Positions 62,354 through 64,000 of a stretch of DNA of 64,000 nt are shown one piece after another. Made by a program: the position numbers and the translations under genes. Under the pieces are notes generated by a model, which was given only the letters and a program-made list of their open reading frames with translations, was not told where the DNA came from and did not search any database. How positions within the stretch are numbered: the stretch's first letter is position 1; every line of letters starts with the position of its first letter. This stretch comes from Rubripirellula lacrimiformis (GTDB taxonomy: Bacteria > Planctomycetota > Planctomycetia > Pirellulales > Pirellulaceae): assembly GCF_007741535.1 (NCBI RefSeq), contig NZ_CP036525.1:3968001-4032000 (forward strand), in the 5' to 3' direction.

Positions 62354-64000
62354 TTGACTCCATCATCGCAGTCTACCGAAGCAACGCCCGCTGGACCGGC
62401 TTCCACGGTTCCTTCGGTCGATTCCCTGATTCGGGATCGCGTGGCTGCGATTGCTGACCAATCGGTCGATCGTGACGACTTCCATCGGCGGATGGCGGGC
62501 GAGCTGTTGGAACATTTCCGCGGCGGGTTGATTGCCGTACTGGCGAATCATCTGCCAGGGCCGATGCTGATGGTGGCGGACGAACAGCTGGCAAAACGGA
62601 TATCGCACCAAGATTTATCGGATCGCCTGCAAACCGCGGCCGTCGCTCCGGTCGCCTGCAACGTTGGTTTGGTACCATCACCGACCGATGCAACGGCCGG
62701 CGCGACTTCGGTGACGGCACCCGCTGGATCGCCGCTGGATTCGATGGCTCGCGGGCTTCGAATCGAGATCAGTCCCGAACCGGCCCGTGCCGCGTGGTTG
62801 CTGATGTATCCTTACCAAAGTTGCCCGCCCGCGGTGACTCAGGTCGAAGATCTTCGCGAATTGAAATGTTACGGCGACGCCGCACGCCAGATCATCCCAC
62901 GATTTCCCGAACCTAGATCGTCTGATGCGGCGACCGACGGTGCGCCCCAACCGTCCCGCGTTCACCCTGGGATGACGGAACAAACGTTGGCGACGGCCCA
63001 GGATCCAGCGATGGCGATGAACCGTTCGCTTGGGCTGTTTCATCGTGACTTGAACCTCAACGCAACCTGCTATCGGATTGCAAACGAATCCAGACGCCTG
63101 CTGAAGTGCGACCGTACGACAGTCTTAATCGCTCGCGGTCGTCGATTTCGAGTCGCCGCAGTCAGCGGTGTGGCAGTGGTCGATCAGCGCGGCAACGCGG
63201 TCACTCGCGTCGAACAGATGGTCGATACAGCGGTGGTCATGTCACGTCCACTGATCGTGCCAAGCAGCGACCCATTGCCACCGCAAATCCAAACGCCGCT
63301 GGACGATTACTTCGACGAAACGGGGGTGACATCCGCGATCATTCTGCCGCTGCACAGCCCCACCGAACCTGGGGAAGACGTCGACGAATCGACCCACTTT
63401 GATCCATTCATTGGTGATGGACCGTGCATCGGCGTTTTGGTGTTGGAATACTTTACCGGGCAGGTCCCAAGCACGATCGAATCAGGGATGTCGGTGGTCG
63501 GGGTCGAAGCGACGTTGGCCCTTCGGAATTCGTTGGAACACCACAGCGTGTTCGGGTTACGTCTTTGGAAATCCATCGGTGGACTGTTGGGCGGACGCAG
63601 GCTCCCGTGGGTGATGTTGGCGTCTCTGGTTGGCGTTTGCCTGCTGATCGCGGCGATGGTCATCAAAGTCGACCATCACGTGATCGCCAACGGATCGGCC
63701 GAGCCGACCCTGCGACGTGATGTGTTTGCCAGTATCGATGGGATCGTCAAAAAATTACACGTTCGGGATGGGCAGTCGGTCAAGGCCGGCGACGTCCTGT
63801 TTGAACTCGAGAACGCGGAACTGGACAGCCGGGCCGAGTCGTTGACGGGTGAACTGGAAACGGCGCTTTCTCGCTTAGCTTCGATTCAGGCTGTACGACT
63901 TGGTTCGCAAGCGGACCCTGCCCAATCTGGTCGGCTTGCCATCGAACTTCGGCAAGTCGAAGGCGAACTGGCGGGGCTTCGTGGACAGCAAACGATCCTG
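62354..64000 (+). CDS. GAF-like domain and HlyD-type efflux adaptor, 3' partial
   Basis: 549 codons are visible and the gene runs off the window. The start is uncertain: TTG 62354 is used because coding-like sequence extends upstream of the first good ATG (62492). The first ~400 residues include a GAF-like domain (NRSLGLFHRDLNLNATCYRI, CDRTTVLIARGRRFRVAAV, SAIILPLHSP). One membrane helix follows (LPWVMLASLVGVCLLIAAMV), then the biotin-lipoyl-like start of an HlyD/membrane-fusion domain (VFASIDGIVKKLHVRDGQSV, KAGDVLFELENAELDSRAES) and a coiled coil. Adaptors of this kind join inner-membrane transporters to the outer membrane, or act with M50 peptidases in planctomycetes. The partners would lie downstream. 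Confidence 0.78.
   Translation, partial: MTPSSQSTEATPAGPASTVPSVDSLIRDRVAAIADQSVDRDDFHRRMAGELLEHFRGGLIAVLANHLPGPMLMVADEQLAKRISHQDLSDRLQTAAVAPVACNVGLVPSPTDATAGATSVTAPAGSPLDSMARGLRIEISPEPARAAWLLMYPYQSCPPAVTQVEDLRELKCYGDAARQIIPRFPEPRSSDAATDGAPQPSRVHPGMTEQTLATAQDPAMAMNRSLGLFHRDLNLNATCYRIANESRRLLKCDRTTVLIARGRRFRVAAVSGVAVVDQRGNAVTRVEQMVDTAVVMSRPLIVPSSDPLPPQIQTPLDDYFDETGVTSAIILPLHSPTEPGEDVDESTHFDPFIGDGPCIGVLVLEYFTGQVPSTIESGMSVVGVEATLALRNSLEHHSVFGLRLWKSIGGLLGGRRLPWVMLASLVGVCLLIAAMVIKVDHHVIANGSAEPTLRRDVFASIDGIVKKLHVRDGQSVKAGDVLFELENAELDSRAESLTGELETALSRLASIQAVRLGSQADPAQSGRLAIELRQVEGELAGLRGQQTIL

Overview
The window looks like chromosome from a planctomycete of the Pirellulaceae (Rhodopirellula-like). 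The call is inferred from gene content: a DUF1592/DUF1587-type cytochrome protein next to a DUF1552 Tat protein, a giant PVC-type dehydrogenase/HEAT/cytochrome c fusion, a secreted Tat-type Gfo/Idh/MocA oxidoreductase, a formaldehyde-activating-enzyme homologue, EF-hand plus P-domain proteins, and a large Ser/Thr kinase with DUF5939-like and cyclase-like modules. No tRNA, rRNA, CRISPR array, transposase or phage gene was recognised. No database search was possible, so family names rest on motifs read by eye.

Layout. 1-7 kb: the tail of a TolB-like propeller protein, NDH-2, a membrane-bound spermidine-synthase-like protein and a convergent thioredoxin-fold protein. 7-12.7 kb: a 770-base non-coding stretch with a promoter-like sequence, a secretin-N-domain protein without a pore domain, an EF-hand/P-domain protein 4 bases behind it, and a 56-residue Pmp3-type membrane peptide. 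12.7-19.4 kb: a sugar locus with an AraC regulator divergent from tagaturonate epimerase, GH29 alpha-L-fucosidase, an aldo/keto reductase and a FucP-type symporter. Together these would release fucose outside the cell, import it and oxidise it. 19.5-25.8 kb: an outer-membrane-like protein, then a 1306-residue kinase overlapping an FHA-EAL protein by 4 bases. 25.8-35.5 kb: SGNH hydrolase, SPFH protein, an RdgC-like protein, a Fae paralogue, an esterase-propeller fusion, a PrsW-type protease and a cupin.

35.6-51.9 kb: the giant SGNH/dehydrogenase/cytochrome c protein with a clear terminator, a Tat Gfo/Idh/MocA protein, an acyltransferase-glycosyltransferase pair, a His-rich DUF533-like protein, BON proteins, the DUF1592-DUF1552-ankyrin cluster and a beta-carbonic anhydrase. 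52-64 kb: mostly housekeeping genes (leuS, a second Gfo/Idh/MocA gene, an EamA transporter, an esterase, a LON-domain protein, a Bax-inhibitor-1 protein, dcd) and the start of a HlyD-type adaptor that runs off the window.

The best candidate for an undescribed system is the kinase/FHA-EAL pair at 20.7-25.8 kb. It links a protein kinase, a lipid-binding-like SRPBCC module, a zinc-ribbon/DUF5939-like module and a cyclase domain that has lost its metal-binding aspartates to a phosphothreonine reader fused to an apparently intact c-di-GMP phosphodiesterase. The Fae paralogue lacking the expected catalytic histidine is the second most interesting lead.
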